Notes: generated by a model from the letters alone, not told the origin. Shown: positions 1 through 8,246, counted from the first letter of the stretch. The stretch is 64,000 nucleotides of DNA from Streptomyces griseoviridis (GCA_014649155.1 BMSM01000009.1:1-64000), one strand, 5' to 3'. Numbers and translations are program-made.

Positions 1-617
1 ACTCGCGGACATGGACCGGCCCACCGGACAGGTCATCCGCCGCTACGAACGGGCCCGCCCCGGCGAGCTGGTCCACGTGGACGTGAAGAAACTCGGCCGC
101 ATCCCGGACGGCGGCGGCCACAAGGTCCTGGGCCGCCAGGCCGGCCGCGCCCGGCGCGGCAGCATGGGCTTCGACCACATCCACTCCGCCGTCGACGCCA
201 CTCCCGTCTCGCCCACAGCGGGATCCACCCGGACGAGAAGGCCGCCACCTGCGCGAACTTCCCGCGCCGGGCCGCAGCCTTCTTCCAGACCGCGGGCATC
301 GGCCGCATCGAGCGGGTCCTGACCGAAACGCCTGGCCCTACCGCAAGAGCTTCGCCTGGCAGCAGGCCCTGGCCGACCCCGGCGCGACCGGCAAGCTCAC
401 CCGCGCCTGCCGGCCCCAGACCGACGGCAAGGTCGAACGCTTCAACCGCACCCTGCTCGACCAGTGGGCCTGCCTGCGGCCCTGCACCAGCAACACCGAA
501 CGCACCACAGCCCTGGCAGACGTCCTCCACACCTACAACCACCACCGCTGCCACACCGCACTCGGCGGCCAGCCACCCATCAGCCGCGTCAACAACGCTG
601 CGGGTCAACACACCTAG
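1..617 (+). pseudogene. IS481-family transposase remnant (partial, frameshifted)
   Basis: This is the 3' part of a DDE integrase-type transposase that enters from the left window edge. Three reading frames must be joined to recover it. The first frame carries VHVDVKKLGRIPDGGG (the first catalytic Asp region of IS481-type rve domains) and ends in HIHSAVDA. A second frame gives HPDEKAATCANFPRRAAAFF and IERVLT. A third gives NAWPYRKSFAW, then KVERFNRTLLDQWA with the catalytic Glu, and stops at 615-617. At least two frameshifts are therefore needed, near 195-225 and 325-330, so it is probably inactive. The recognisable right end (caacaca, about 612) abuts CTAG at 614-617, which fits the NCTAGN target described for IS481. 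The left end lies outside the window. Confidence 0.8.
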
Positions 618-1030
618 CCGATGATCAGCACGGCCCCGCACCCCGCCATCGCCACCGTGCACAGGGCGAGGGCGGTGGCGTGCCGGGGGCCGAGCGCGGC
701 CGGCCGGGGCGAGGCCGCCACGGCGGTGATGCGGCGGTGGGCGAGGAACAGCAGGCCCAGCCACAGGACGCAGGTCAGCGAACCGGCGAGGACGGAGACG
801 GCCGAGGCGTCGCGCTGGAGCGCGGTCTTCGCGGCGAGCACGGCGGCCACCGCCCCCGACAGGGTGGTCCGCCGCCAGGCGAGCCGGGTCCGCTCGGGCT
901 GGAGCCCCGGATCACGGCCCGGCACCGGGGTGCGGGCGCCGCGCGCCGGGGGCGGGGAACCCGGCTCCGGTACCGAGGAGCCGCGCTCCGGCACCGGGGC
1001 GCCGCGCCGCGGGGGCGGCGTACCGCTCAC
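614..1030 (-). CDS. DUF202 family membrane protein (second of pair)
   Basis: This 138-residue protein has a Pro/Arg-rich N-terminus of about 45 residues, followed by a DUF202-type core with the family signature QPERTRLAWRRTTLSG and three hydrophobic segments (about residues 57-70, 78-95 and 118-136). The start is the GTG at 1030, which overlaps the TGA of the upstream DUF202 gene in a 4-base GTGA and implies translational coupling. The function of DUF202 proteins is not established; they are small inner-membrane proteins often found in pairs. Its TAG stop lies in the same CTAG (614-617) that bounds the IS481 remnant. The longer reading frame extending to 1390 is only the antisense shadow of the first DUF202 gene. 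Confidence 0.75.
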   Translation of the reverse strand: MSGTPPPRRGAPVPERGSSVPEPGSPPPARGARTPVPGRDPGLQPERTRLAWRRTTLSGAVAAVLAAKTALQRDASAVSVLAGSLTCVLWLGLLFLAHRRITAVAASPRPAALGPRHATALALCTVAMAGCGAVLIIG

Positions 1031-1419
1031 CCCTCCCACCCGACCAGCACCACCGCGACCATCGCCACGGCCACCACGGCGACGACCACGCCCAGCAGTG
1101 CCGGGAACCGGGAGACCGGCAGATCCTCGCCGCGCCGCATGGCCCGCTCGCAGCGCACCCAGTGGTTGACGGCCCGCAGCGAGCACAGCACCCCCGACGC
1201 CAGCAGCGTGAGCGCGAGCCCCACCCGCCACGCCCCGCTCAGGTCCGGCAGGAACTGGTCGACGGCGAACCCGCCGCCGATCAGGGCGAGCGCGGTGCGC
1301 AGCCAGGCCAGGAAGGTGCGTTCGTTCGCCAGCGAGAAGCGGTAGTCGGGGGTGCCGCCCTCCCGGCGGACCTCCTCGGGCGCGAACCACAGGCGGACGT
1401 TCCGTGCGAAGTCGATCAC
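1027..1419 (-). CDS. DUF202 family membrane protein, YidH-like
   Basis: This 130-residue protein starts with a soluble segment (MIDFARNVRLWFAPEE), followed by the DUF202 signature RFSLANERTFLAWLRTALAL and three membrane segments (about residues 38-56, 66-84 and 106-126). It resembles the YidH family, whose function is unknown. The start is GTG at 1419. A -10-like TAGGGT sits 7 bases upstream of this GTG, so the transcript may be leaderless. It is the first gene of a two-gene unit with the DUF202 gene at 614-1030, with overlapping stop and start codons. Confidence 0.8.
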   Translation of the reverse strand: MIDFARNVRLWFAPEEVRREGGTPDYRFSLANERTFLAWLRTALALIGGGFAVDQFLPDLSGAWRVGLALTLLASGVLCSLRAVNHWVRCERAMRRGEDLPVSRFPALLGVVVAVVAVAMVAVVLVGWEG

Positions 1420-1426
1420 GCGCAGG

Positions 1427-1432
1427 ACCCTA
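1427..1432 (-). promoter_or_regulatory. Putative -10 element for the DUF202 pair
   Basis: On the minus strand, TAGGGT ends 7 bases before the GTG at 1419. This is the spacing expected when transcription begins at the start codon. The hexamer overlaps the TAG stop of the upstream Nudix gene. No clear -35 was identified. Confidence 0.4.
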
Positions 1433-1957
1433 TCCGGCCGCCCCCGCTCCCTCGCCCCGCCCCGTCAGCCGCCGGTACGCCGCCAGCCCGTCCGGCACCC
1501 ACTCCCACTCCGTCAGCCGCCGCACGACCTCCTCCTCCGGCAGGAAGGCGTACCAGGCCACCTCCTCGGCCTGCGGCCGCACCGCCGTGTCGCACCGCAC
1601 CTCGTACACCGCCGACCACCAGCTGCGCCCGCCGCCGCCGTCGTACAGGAACGTGAACAGGTGCCGGGGCCGGGGCAGTCCGCTGACACCCAGTTCCTCC
1701 TCGGCCTCGCGCAGGGCCGCGTCGTCGTAGGACTCGCCCGCGCCGACCACCCCGCCGACGAACATGTCGTACAGGGACGGGAAGACCAGCTTCCGCGCGG
1801 TGCGCCGGTGGACGAAGATCCGCCCCTCGGCGTCCCGGGCCTGGACGAACACGCAGCGGTGGCGCAGCCCCTGCGCGTACACCTCACCACGCGGCGCCCG
1901 GCCCACGACCCGGTCCCGCTCGTCGACGACGTCGAGGATCTCGTCTTCAGGTCTCAT
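1430..1957 (-). CDS. Nudix hydrolase
   Basis: This protein of about 175 residues contains a complete Nudix box: GGVVGAGESYDD followed by AALREAEEELGV, matching Gx5Ex7REUxEExGU with the metal-binding glutamates present. The N-terminal EILDVVDERDRVVGRAPR resembles the YfcD/isopentenyl-diphosphate-isomerase-like Nudix subgroup seen in actinomycetes. Family members hydrolyse nucleoside-diphosphate-linked compounds; the substrate here cannot be read from sequence. The ATG at 1957 is preferred over an in-frame TTG at 1969 because GGATGG lies just upstream of it. It precedes the DUF202 pair in the same direction and its stop overlaps their putative promoter. Confidence 0.85.
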   Translation of the reverse strand: MRPEDEILDVVDERDRVVGRAPRGEVYAQGLRHRCVFVQARDAEGRIFVHRRTARKLVFPSLYDMFVGGVVGAGESYDDAALREAEEELGVSGLPRPRHLFTFLYDGGGGRSWWSAVYEVRCDTAVRPQAEEVAWYAFLPEEEVVRRLTEWEWVPDGLAAYRRLTGRGEGAGAAG

Positions 1958-2031
1958 ACGGCCATCCAAGCAGGAACGCGCCGAGGCCCCGGCGGTGACC
2001 GGGGCCTCGGCGGGGGTGCGCGGCGGGGGCG

Positions 2032-3429
2032 CTAGACGATCAGGGAGACCAGCAGCACCAGCGCGCCGGCCACCACCGAGATGATCGTCTCCATGATCGA
2101 CCAGGTCTTGATCGTCTGGCCGACGTTCAGCCCGAAGTACTCCTTCACCAGCCAGAAGCCGGCGTCGTTGACATGGCTGAAGAAGAGCGAACCGGCACCG
2201 ATGGCGAGGACCAGCAGCGCGGCGTGGGTGGTCGACATGTCGGCCGCCAGCGGCGCGACCAGACCGGCCGCCGAGACGGTCGCCACGGTCGCCGAACCGG
2301 TCGCCAGCCGGATCGCCACCGCGATCAGCCAGGCCAGCAGCAGCGCCGGGATCGACCAGTCCTCGGAGATGTCCAGGACCATCTGGCCGACGCCGGAGTC
2401 GATCAGCGTCTGCTTGAAGCCGCCGCCCGCGCCGACGATCAGCAGGATGCCCGCGATGGGCGCGAGGCCCTTCTCGACCAGGCCGGAGACCCGCTCCTTG
2501 CCGAACCCGGCGGGCCGCAGCAGCGTGAAGATGCCGACGAGCACGGCGGCCAGCAGCGCGATCAGCGGGTTGCCGATGACGTCGAAGGTGCGCTGCACCA
2601 GGGCGTCCGGGTCGTCGACGATGATGTCGACCAGCGCCTTGACGAGCATCAGCACGACCGGCAGCAGGATGGTGGCCAGCGTGGCGCCGAAGCCGGGACG
2701 CTTCTCCAGGTCCTCCGAGGCGCGCTGCGGGATCATCCGGTCAGGGGCCGGCACGTCGACCCAGCGGGCGGCGAACTTCGAGAAGACCGGACCCGCGATG
2801 ACCACCGTCGGTATGGCGATCAGGACACCGAGCGCCAGGGTCACGCCGAGGTTGGCGCCGAGCGCGTCGATGGCCACCAGCGGACCGGGGTGCGGCGGCA
2901 CCAGGCCGTGCATCACGGAGAGGCCGGCCAGCGCCGGGATGCCGATCCGCATCAGCGAGTAGTTGCCGCGCTTGGCGACCATCAGGACGACCGGGATCAG
3001 CAGGACGATACCGACCTCGAAGAAGAGCGGCAGCCCGATCACGGAGGCGATCAGCACCATCGTCCACGGCATCGAGCGCTTGCTCGCCTTGCCCAGGATG
3101 GTGTCCACGATCTGGTCGGCGCCACCGGAGTCGGCGAGCATCTTGCCGAGGATCGCGCCGAGGGCGATCAGCACGCCCACGCCGGAGACGGTCGAGCCGA
3201 GCCCGCTGGTGAAGCTGGTGATGACCTTGTCCAGCGGCGCCCCGGCGAACGCGCCGAGCGCCAGCGAGCCGATGGTCAGGGCCAGGAAGGCGTGCAGCTT
3301 GAACTTGGTGATGAGCAGGACGATGACGGCGATGCCCAGCAGCACGGCGATGCCCAGCTGGGCGTGACCGGCCGAGGTGATCGGCTCGACGGTGTCCGCT
3401 GCCAGCATCTCGACGCTGAGTCTGGTCAC
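2032..3429 (-). CDS. gntT: Gluconate permease, GntP family
   Basis: This 465-residue, very hydrophobic protein has about 12-14 predicted membrane segments and the GntP/GntT hallmark stretches GVGVLIALGAILGKMLADSG, GLPLFFEVGIVLLIPVV and ALAGLSVMHGLVPPHPGPL. The family couples uptake of gluconate or related sugar acids to protons. The start is a GTG at 3429 preceded by AAGGAA. It lies 51 bases downstream of gluconokinase in the same direction, so the pair forms a kinase-permease operon that diverges from the GntR regulator. Length is normal for the family (about 450 residues). Confidence 0.92.
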   Translation of the reverse strand: MTRLSVEMLAADTVEPITSAGHAQLGIAVLLGIAVIVLLITKFKLHAFLALTIGSLALGAFAGAPLDKVITSFTSGLGSTVSGVGVLIALGAILGKMLADSGGADQIVDTILGKASKRSMPWTMVLIASVIGLPLFFEVGIVLLIPVVLMVAKRGNYSLMRIGIPALAGLSVMHGLVPPHPGPLVAIDALGANLGVTLALGVLIAIPTVVIAGPVFSKFAARWVDVPAPDRMIPQRASEDLEKRPGFGATLATILLPVVLMLVKALVDIIVDDPDALVQRTFDVIGNPLIALLAAVLVGIFTLLRPAGFGKERVSGLVEKGLAPIAGILLIVGAGGGFKQTLIDSGVGQMVLDISEDWSIPALLLAWLIAVAIRLATGSATVATVSAAGLVAPLAADMSTTHAALLVLAIGAGSLFFSHVNDAGFWLVKEYFGLNVGQTIKTWSIMETIISVVAGALVLLVSLIV

Positions 3430-3480
3430 GGTGATTTCCTTGCGGTGATGGGGATGCGGGGTGGGTGAGCGCGGGGAGCG

Positions 3481-4005
3481 CTACGCGGGTCGGGGGAGCC
3501 CCTGGAGGGCGGTGGCGGCCCGTTCGGTGATCTCCTCGGGGCTGCCGGAGACGTCCACGGCGACCCCGGCCTCGTCCGGCTGAAGCGGCTGGAGCGTGGC
3601 GAACTGCGAGTCGAGCAGCGCGGTCGGCATGAAGTGCCCCGCGCGGTGCGCCATCCGGTCGCCGATCAGCTCCCGGTCGCCGGTGAGGTGGACGAAGACC
3701 AGCCCGGGGGCCTCGCCCCGCAGCCGGTCGCGGTACGACCGCTTCAGCGCCGAGCAGCTGACCACCCCGCCGAGCCCCGCCCGCTCGTGTGCCCAGGCGC
3801 CGATGGCGTCCAGCCACGGCCACCGGTCGTCGTCGTCGAGCGGGGTGCCGGCCGTCATCTTGGCGATGTTGGCCGGCGGGTGGAAGTCGTCGCCCTCGGC
3901 GTAGGGAACGCCGAGGCGGGCGGCGAGCAGGGGACCGACGGTGGTCTTCCCCGTGCCCGCCACGCCCATGACCACGACGACGTGGGGGGTCTGCGGCTGC
4001 TGCAT
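3481..4005 (-). CDS. gntK: Gluconokinase
   Basis: This protein of about 174 residues phosphorylates gluconate to 6-phosphogluconate for the pentose phosphate pathway. The P-loop is GVAGTGKTT near the N-terminus. It is followed by YAEGDDFHPPANIAKM (the sugar-binding Asp region), CSALKRSYRDRLR and VFVHLTGDRELIGDRM, typical of the GntK/shikimate-kinase fold. The ATG at 4005 is chosen because it puts the beta1-P-loop at the usual position; upstream in-frame starts would run through the divergent promoter region. It is the first gene of the gntK-gntT unit and is probably controlled by the adjacent divergent GntR protein. Confidence 0.92.
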   Translation of the reverse strand: MQQPQTPHVVVVMGVAGTGKTTVGPLLAARLGVPYAEGDDFHPPANIAKMTAGTPLDDDDRWPWLDAIGAWAHERAGLGGVVSCSALKRSYRDRLRGEAPGLVFVHLTGDRELIGDRMAHRAGHFMPTALLDSQFATLQPLQPDEAGVAVDVSGSPEEITERAATALQGLPRPA

Positions 4006-4090
4006 CGTGCTCTCGCTGTCTGCTGTCTTCGTCGACACGTGATGTCGACGCAACTGAAACCTATTACGTCCTACTAATTCAAGAGGGTGT

Positions 4091-4102
4091 GACATATAAG
4101 TC
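4091..4102. promoter_or_regulatory. Candidate GntR operator between gntK and gntR
   Basis: GACATATAAGTC is an imperfect 12-base palindrome (10 of 12 positions symmetric) in the AT-rich centre of the 137-bp divergent region. GntR-family regulators bind such short dyads and commonly control the divergent operon and themselves. The position is suggestive; binding is inferred. Confidence 0.4.
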
Positions 4103-4130
4103 TGACTTTTTCGTGCGGTGATCCGGCACG

Positions 4131-4136
4131 TACGCT
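4131..4136 (+). promoter_or_regulatory. Putative -10 element, leaderless gntR
   Basis: TACGCT lies 6 bases before the ATG at 4143 and no ribosome-binding site is visible, the arrangement of leaderless actinomycete genes. A -35 is not clear. Confidence 0.4.
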
Positions 4137-4142
4137 GAGTGC

Positions 4143-4844
4143 ATGAGCACACCGGGCCGCGGTCTGCACGGCCGAGTACTGGACGCCCTGGGCCCCGCCA
4201 TCACCGCCGGCGAGTACGCCGTGGGCAGTGTCCTGCGCACCGACGAACTCGCCCAGCGCTTCGACGTCTCCCGTTCGGTGATGCGCGAGGCGGTCCGGGT
4301 CCTGGAGTCCATGCACCTGGTCGAGTCCCGCCGCCGGGTGGGCGTGACCGTCCTGCCCGAGCGCGAGTGGAACGTCTACGACCCCCAGGTCATCCGCTGG
4401 CGCCTGGCGGGCGCCGACCGCCCCCGCCAGCTCCGCTCGCTCACCGTCCTGCGCTCGGCGGTGGAGCCGGTCGCGGCCGGCCTCGCCGCGCGCCACGCCA
4501 CGCCGGCCCAGTGCGCCGAGCTGACCGAGTGCGCCCTCGGCATGGTCGCCAACTCCAGCGGCCACCGGCTGGACCGGTACCTCTTCCACGACGTGGCCTT
4601 CCACCGCGTCATCCTCGACGCCTCGGGCAACGAGATGTTCGCCCGCCTCGGCGACGTGGTCGCCGAGGTCCTGTCCGGCCGTACGCGGCACGACGTGATG
4701 TTCGAGGACCCCGACCCCGCCGCCGTCACCCTGCACGTCCGCCTCGCCGAGGCCGTGCGCGAACGGGACGCCGAGCGCGCCGAGGCGCTCACCCGCGAGA
4801 TCACCGTCGGCGCCCTCCAGGAGCTGGACATCCTCGCCCCGTAG
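4143..4844 (+). CDS. GntR/FadR-family transcriptional regulator
   Basis: This 233-residue regulator has an N-terminal winged helix (about residues 8-75; core DELAQRFDVSRSVMREAVRV, followed by the wing VESRRRVGVTVLP). A C-terminal FCD effector domain (about 95-220) carries the conserved acid/His metal or ligand residues in FHDVAFHRVILDASGNEM. The WNVYDPQVIRWRL linker is typical of the gluconate-type regulators. It is transcribed away from gntK-gntT across a 137-bp gap with a palindrome, so it very probably represses that operon in response to gluconate or 6-phosphogluconate. Effector identity is inferred from context. Confidence 0.88.
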   Translation: MSTPGRGLHGRVLDALGPAITAGEYAVGSVLRTDELAQRFDVSRSVMREAVRVLESMHLVESRRRVGVTVLPEREWNVYDPQVIRWRLAGADRPRQLRSLTVLRSAVEPVAAGLAARHATPAQCAELTECALGMVANSSGHRLDRYLFHDVAFHRVILDASGNEMFARLGDVVAEVLSGRTRHDVMFEDPDPAAVTLHVRLAEAVRERDAERAEALTREITVGALQELDILAP

Positions 4845-4853
4845 GGCGTGCCG

Positions 4854-5228
4854 TCAGTCCAGGAACTCCCCGTCGACGTACACCCAGCCCCCGTCGATCC
4901 GCTGGAACCGGCTGCGCTCGTGCAGCGACCCGCCCCGGTAGGACGCCCGGAACGTCACGGTCCCGGTGGTGTGGAAGGCGGACCCGTCGGTGGTCCCCAG
5001 GATCTCCAGCCCCGTCCACCGCATCGCCGGATCGAGGTCCAGCCGGACCGGGCGGGTGCGCGGGTGCCAGGTGCGCAGCAGATACGCCGCGTCCAGCCTC
5101 ACGAACGCGCAGTAGCGCGACCGCATCAGCGCCTCGGCCGTCGGCGCCGCGGCGGCACCGGAGTGGAAACGGCCGCAGCACTTCTCGTACGGCTCGGACC
5201 GCCCGCACGGGCAGGAACGCGTGGTCAT
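4854..5228 (-). CDS. YchJ/UPF0225 family SEC-C motif protein
   Basis: This 124-residue protein has an N-terminal zinc-binding SEC-C motif, CPCGRSEPYEKCCGRFHSG, followed by the YchJ middle region (ALMRSRYCAFVRLDAAYLLR and W-HP) and a C-terminal NTF2-like fold ending GGWVYVDGEFLD. The molecular role of YchJ proteins is unknown. The start at 5228 (MTTRSCPCG) is chosen because GGTGG sits just upstream; an ATG three codons earlier is possible. It converges with the GntR gene, with 9 bases between their stops. Confidence 0.85.
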   Translation of the reverse strand: MTTRSCPCGRSEPYEKCCGRFHSGAAAAPTAEALMRSRYCAFVRLDAAYLLRTWHPRTRPVRLDLDPAMRWTGLEILGTTDGSAFHTTGTVTFRASYRGGSLHERSRFQRIDGGWVYVDGEFLD

Positions 5229-5264
5229 GGCCACCATTGTGCGGCAGCGCCCGCCGGGAGACGC

Positions 5265-5298
5265 GTGAGGGCCGTGACCTCACGGTCACGGCCCTCAC
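5265..5298. terminator. Hairpin terminator after tRNA-Leu
   Basis: A perfect 15-bp stem (5265-5279 with 5284-5298) with a 4-base loop lies just 3' of the tRNA gene on the minus strand. It is GC-rich and has no T-run, as is usual in this genus. Confidence 0.7.
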
Positions 5299-5306
5299 AT
5301 CCGATG

Positions 5307-5391
5307 TGTCCGAGGGGGGACTTGAACCCCCACGCCCGATAAAGGGCACTAGCACCTCAAGCTAGCGCGTCTGCCATTCCGCCACCCGGAC
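5307..5391 (-). tRNA. tRNA-Leu (anticodon GAG)
   Basis: The minus strand reads GTCCGGG (acceptor 5' arm) to CTCGGAC plus discriminator A (3' arm). The anticodon stem CTAGC/GCTAG encloses the loop TTGAGGT, giving anticodon GAG. A long variable arm (class II) and T arm GGGGGTTCAAGTCCCCC are present. The length is 85 nt and CCA is not encoded. It reads CUC/CUU leucine codons. Confidence 0.95.
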
Positions 5392-5577
5392 AAGGTGTCT
5401 GTCGTGCGGAGTGCTGCCCCGCGGCGACGACGTAAACATTACCAGGCGTCCGGGGGTGCCCGATCACCCCGGCCCGCGCGTGAACGGCGTGTGACGGGCC
5501 GGGACCGGTCTTGGGCGTCACCCGCGGGAGAGGGAGGATGAGGGTGACCCACCAGCAGTGACAGCGGGAGGAAGCAC

Positions 5578-6903
5578 GTGAGCGACTCGGGCACGACCGG
5601 AAGCGTCACCGGCGAGGACGAGGTCGTCGGCATCTGCCGCGACCTGATCCGGATCGACACCAGCAACTACGGCGACCACTCGGGACCGGGTGAGCGCAAG
5701 GCGGCCGAGTACGTCGCGGAACAGCTCGCCGAGGTGGGGCTCGAACCCAGGATCTTCGAGTCGCACCCGGGCCGCGCCTCCACCGTGGCCCGGATCGAGG
5801 GCGAGGACCCGTCCCGGCCCGCGCTGCTCATCCACGGCCACACCGACGTCGTCCCGGCCAACGCCGACGACTGGACCCACCACCCGTTCTCCGGCGAGAT
5901 CGCCGACGGGTGCGTCTGGGGCCGCGGCGCCGTCGACATGAAGGACATGGACGCGATGACCCTGGCGGTCGTCCGCGACCGGATGCGCAGCGGGCGCAGG
6001 CCCCCGCGCGACATCGTGCTGGCCTTCCTCGCCGACGAGGAGGCGGGCGGCACCTACGGCGCCCGCTACCTGGTCGACCACCACCCGGACCTCTTCGAGG
6101 GCGTCACCGAGGCCATCAGCGAGGTGGGCGGCTTCTCCTTCACGGTGAGCGAGCAGCGCCGGCTCTACCTGATCCAGACGGCCGAGAAGGGCATGCACTG
6201 GATGAAGCTGACCGTGGCCGGCACCGCCGGGCACGGCTCGATGATCCACCGGGACAACGCCATCACCGAGCTGTCCGAGGCCGTCGCCCGGCTCGGCAGG
6301 CACCGGTTCCCGATCCGGGTGACCAAGACCACCCGGGCCTTCCTCGACGAACTCGGCGACGCGATGGGCGTCGAGCTGGACGCGGACGACATGGAGAGCA
6401 CCCTCGCCAAGCTCGGCGGCATCGCCAAGCTCATCGGCGCGACCCTGCGCAACACCGCCAACCCCACCCAGCTCGGCGCCGGGTACAAGGTCAACGTCAT
6501 CCCCGGCGAGGCCACCGCCCACGTCGACGGACGGTTCCTGCCCGGTCACGAGGAGGAGTTCCTCGCCGACCTCGACCGCATCCTCGGCCCGAAGGTGCGG
6601 CGCGAGGACGTCCACTCCGACAAGGCCGTGGAGACCACCTTCGACGGTCCGCTGGTCGCCGCGATGCAGTCCGCGCTGGTGGCGGAGGACCCGGCAGCGA
6701 AGGCGATCCCGTACATGCTCTCCGGCGGCACGGACGCCAAGTCCTTCGACGACCTCGGCATCCGCGGCTTCGGCTTCGCCCCGCTGAAGCTGCCGCCGGA
6801 GCTGGACTTCGCCGGAATGTTCCACGGTGTCGACGAGCGGGTGCCGGTGGACGGCCTGAAGTTCGGCGTGCGCGTCCTGGACCGGTTCATCGACGCGTCC
6901 TGA
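5578..6903 (+). CDS. M20/M25/M40 family metallopeptidase (dipeptidase-like)
   Basis: This 441-residue cytoplasmic di-zinc peptidase starts at a GTG preceded by GGGAGGAAG. Metal ligands and catalytic residues are seen in LLIHGHTDVVPA (His, Asp), WGRGAVDMKDMDAM (bridging Asp), FLADEEAGGTYGA (Glu-Glu) and MFHGVDERVPVDG (final His/Glu). The dimerisation lid lies around residues 205-330. There is no signal peptide. Substrates are probably short peptides or acylated amino acids, but specificity cannot be read from sequence. It stands alone upstream of chpH with a 160-bp gap that holds regulatory-looking repeats. Confidence 0.9.
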   Translation: MSDSGTTGSVTGEDEVVGICRDLIRIDTSNYGDHSGPGERKAAEYVAEQLAEVGLEPRIFESHPGRASTVARIEGEDPSRPALLIHGHTDVVPANADDWTHHPFSGEIADGCVWGRGAVDMKDMDAMTLAVVRDRMRSGRRPPRDIVLAFLADEEAGGTYGARYLVDHHPDLFEGVTEAISEVGGFSFTVSEQRRLYLIQTAEKGMHWMKLTVAGTAGHGSMIHRDNAITELSEAVARLGRHRFPIRVTKTTRAFLDELGDAMGVELDADDMESTLAKLGGIAKLIGATLRNTANPTQLGAGYKVNVIPGEATAHVDGRFLPGHEEEFLADLDRILGPKVRREDVHSDKAVETTFDGPLVAAMQSALVAEDPAAKAIPYMLSGGTDAKSFDDLGIRGFGFAPLKLPPELDFAGMFHGVDERVPVDGLKFGVRVLDRFIDAS

Positions 6904-6915
6904 GTACGACACTCC

Positions 6916-6938
6916 GTTAATCGTTCGTAGTTAATCGT
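6916..6938 (+). repeat. Direct repeat GTTAATCGT x2 upstream of chpH
   Basis: Two copies of GTTAATCGT (6916-6924 and 6930-6938) start 14 bases apart in an unusually AT-rich stretch about 130 bp before chpH. Such spaced direct repeats are candidate activator or repressor sites. The chaplin genes are developmentally regulated, but which protein would bind here is not known from sequence. Confidence 0.4.
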
Positions 6939-7063
6939 CCGAACGTACGGGAGTGGCCCGGGAAGAGTGAATGCGACCATACGCTCGTAGCCTCATTACT
7001 CCCTCCTCGTTACTGGTCATGTGATCCGCATTTTGGATCGCGTTTGCCAACTAGGAGGAAATA

Positions 7064-7297
7064 ATGATCAAGAAGGTCGTCGCCGCTGCCGCTGCCACCG
7101 GCGGACTGGTTCTCGCGGGCGCGGGCCTGGCCGTCGCCGACTCCGGTGCCCAGGGTGCGGCCGTGCACTCCCCGGGCGTCCTTTCCGGCAACGTCGTCCA
7201 GGCGCCGATCCACATCCCGGCGAACGTCTGCGGCAACACGATCAACGTGATCGGTCTGCTGAACCCCGCCTTCGGCAACACCTGCATCAACAAGTGA
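7064..7297 (+). CDS. chpH: Short chaplin ChpH
   Basis: This 77-residue secreted amphipathic protein has a Sec signal peptide (MIKKVVAAAAATGGLVLAGA, cleaved after about AVA-DS) and one chaplin domain with the two conserved cysteines (NVCGNTINVIG and NTCINK). It has the chaplin signature SPGVLSGNVVQAPIHIPANV. Short chaplins assemble into amyloid-like rodlets that coat aerial hyphae and lower water surface tension. A strong AGGAGGA ribosome-binding site precedes the ATG. It is followed by a terminator and then chpC, the same pairing as chpH-chpC in S. coelicolor. Expression is expected during aerial growth. Confidence 0.95.
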   Translation: MIKKVVAAAAATGGLVLAGAGLAVADSGAQGAAVHSPGVLSGNVVQAPIHIPANVCGNTINVIGLLNPAFGNTCINK

Positions 7298-7329
7298 CGT
7301 TGTGTCTCGCCCTTTCGGGGGCCTAGCCC

Positions 7330-7368
7330 GTCGGCCCCGGAACGCATGCCGTGCGCTCCGGGGCCGAC
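7330..7368. terminator. Terminator after chpH
   Basis: A perfect 12-bp stem (7330-7341 with 7357-7368) continues after one mismatch into CGCA/TGCG. It separates chpH from chpC and suggests chpC has its own transcript or receives attenuated read-through. Confidence 0.7.
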
Positions 7369-7424
7369 CGGCCTTATCGGAACGTGAAACGTCGGTACCA
7401 GGTCGAAGGCAGGGAATTCAGTAC

Positions 7425-8231
7425 ATGCGACAGGTCACCCGCAAGGGCCTGATGACGGTGGCGGCGGCCACCGGCGTGATCGCCGCCGCGAGCGGCACCG
7501 CCCACGCGACGGGCTCGGGCGCGCAGGGCGGCGCCTCGGGGTCCCCCGGCGTGCTCTCCGGCAACTCGGTGCAGGCGCCGGTGCACGCGCCGGTCAACAT
7601 CTGCGGCAACACGGTCACCGTCATCGGCGGCCTCAACGCCGCGGTCGGCAACGCCTGCGCCAACGGCGGCCCGGGCAAGGGCTCCGGCGGTCACGGGGGG
7701 CACGGCGGCGGCAGCCACGCCGACGGCCACGCCACGGACTCGCCGGGCGTGGGCTCCGGCAACCACGTCGAGGCGCCGGTCCACGTGCCGGTGAACGTCT
7801 GCGGCAACTCCGTGAACGTCGTCGGTGTCGCCGACCCGGCCACCGGCAACGACTGCGGCCAGCAGGGCGGCGGTCACCCCACCCCGCCGCCCGGCGGTGG
7901 CGAGGAGCCGCCTCCGGGTGAGCCGGAGGAGCCGGGCCAGCCGGAGGAACCGGAACAGCCGGGCGAGCCCGAGGAGCCCGGACAGCCGGGTGAACCGGGC
8001 CAGCCCGAGGAACCGGGCACCCCGGAGGAGCCCGGCACCCCGGAGAACCCGGTCGCCCCGCCCGCCGGAAGCGGTGAGACCCCGGACGAGCCGTCCGTCA
8101 GCCAGCCGGCCCCCGACGCGCAGCTCGCCGAGACCGGCAGCGACCTGCCGCTGGGCCTCGCCCTGCCGATGGGCGCGGGCGTGCTGCTCACGGGCACGAT
8201 GCTCTACCGCAAGGCGCGCGCCACGCGGTGA
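7425..8231 (+). CDS. chpC: Long chaplin ChpC, sortase-anchored
   Basis: This 268-residue protein has a signal peptide (MRQVTRKGLMTVAAATGVIA, cleaved near AHA-TG) and two chaplin domains, about residues 37-83 and 105-147. Each has paired Cys (NICGNTVTVIGG...ACA and NVCGNSVNVVG...DCG) and they are joined by a Gly/His linker. A long Pro/Glu/Gly repeat region (about 155-215) probably spans the cell wall. The C-terminus carries the sortase signal LAETG, a hydrophobic helix and the positive tail YRKARATR. Long chaplins are covalently anchored to peptidoglycan and are thought to seed short-chaplin assembly. The ATG at 7425 is chosen because it gives a normal signal peptide. Confidence 0.95.
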   Translation: MRQVTRKGLMTVAAATGVIAAASGTAHATGSGAQGGASGSPGVLSGNSVQAPVHAPVNICGNTVTVIGGLNAAVGNACANGGPGKGSGGHGGHGGGSHADGHATDSPGVGSGNHVEAPVHVPVNVCGNSVNVVGVADPATGNDCGQQGGGHPTPPPGGGEEPPPGEPEEPGQPEEPEQPGEPEEPGQPGEPGQPEEPGTPEEPGTPENPVAPPAGSGETPDEPSVSQPAPDAQLAETGSDLPLGLALPMGAGVLLTGTMLYRKARATR

Positions 8232-8246
8232 CGCGCCCCGCGCGCG

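Noticed and set aside
5296..5308. CACATCCGATGTG palindrome at the 3' end of tRNA-Leu
   Set aside because: It overlaps the tRNA 3' end and its terminator and has no regulated gene start nearby; it is probably incidental, despite similarity to the 23196-23206 palindrome.
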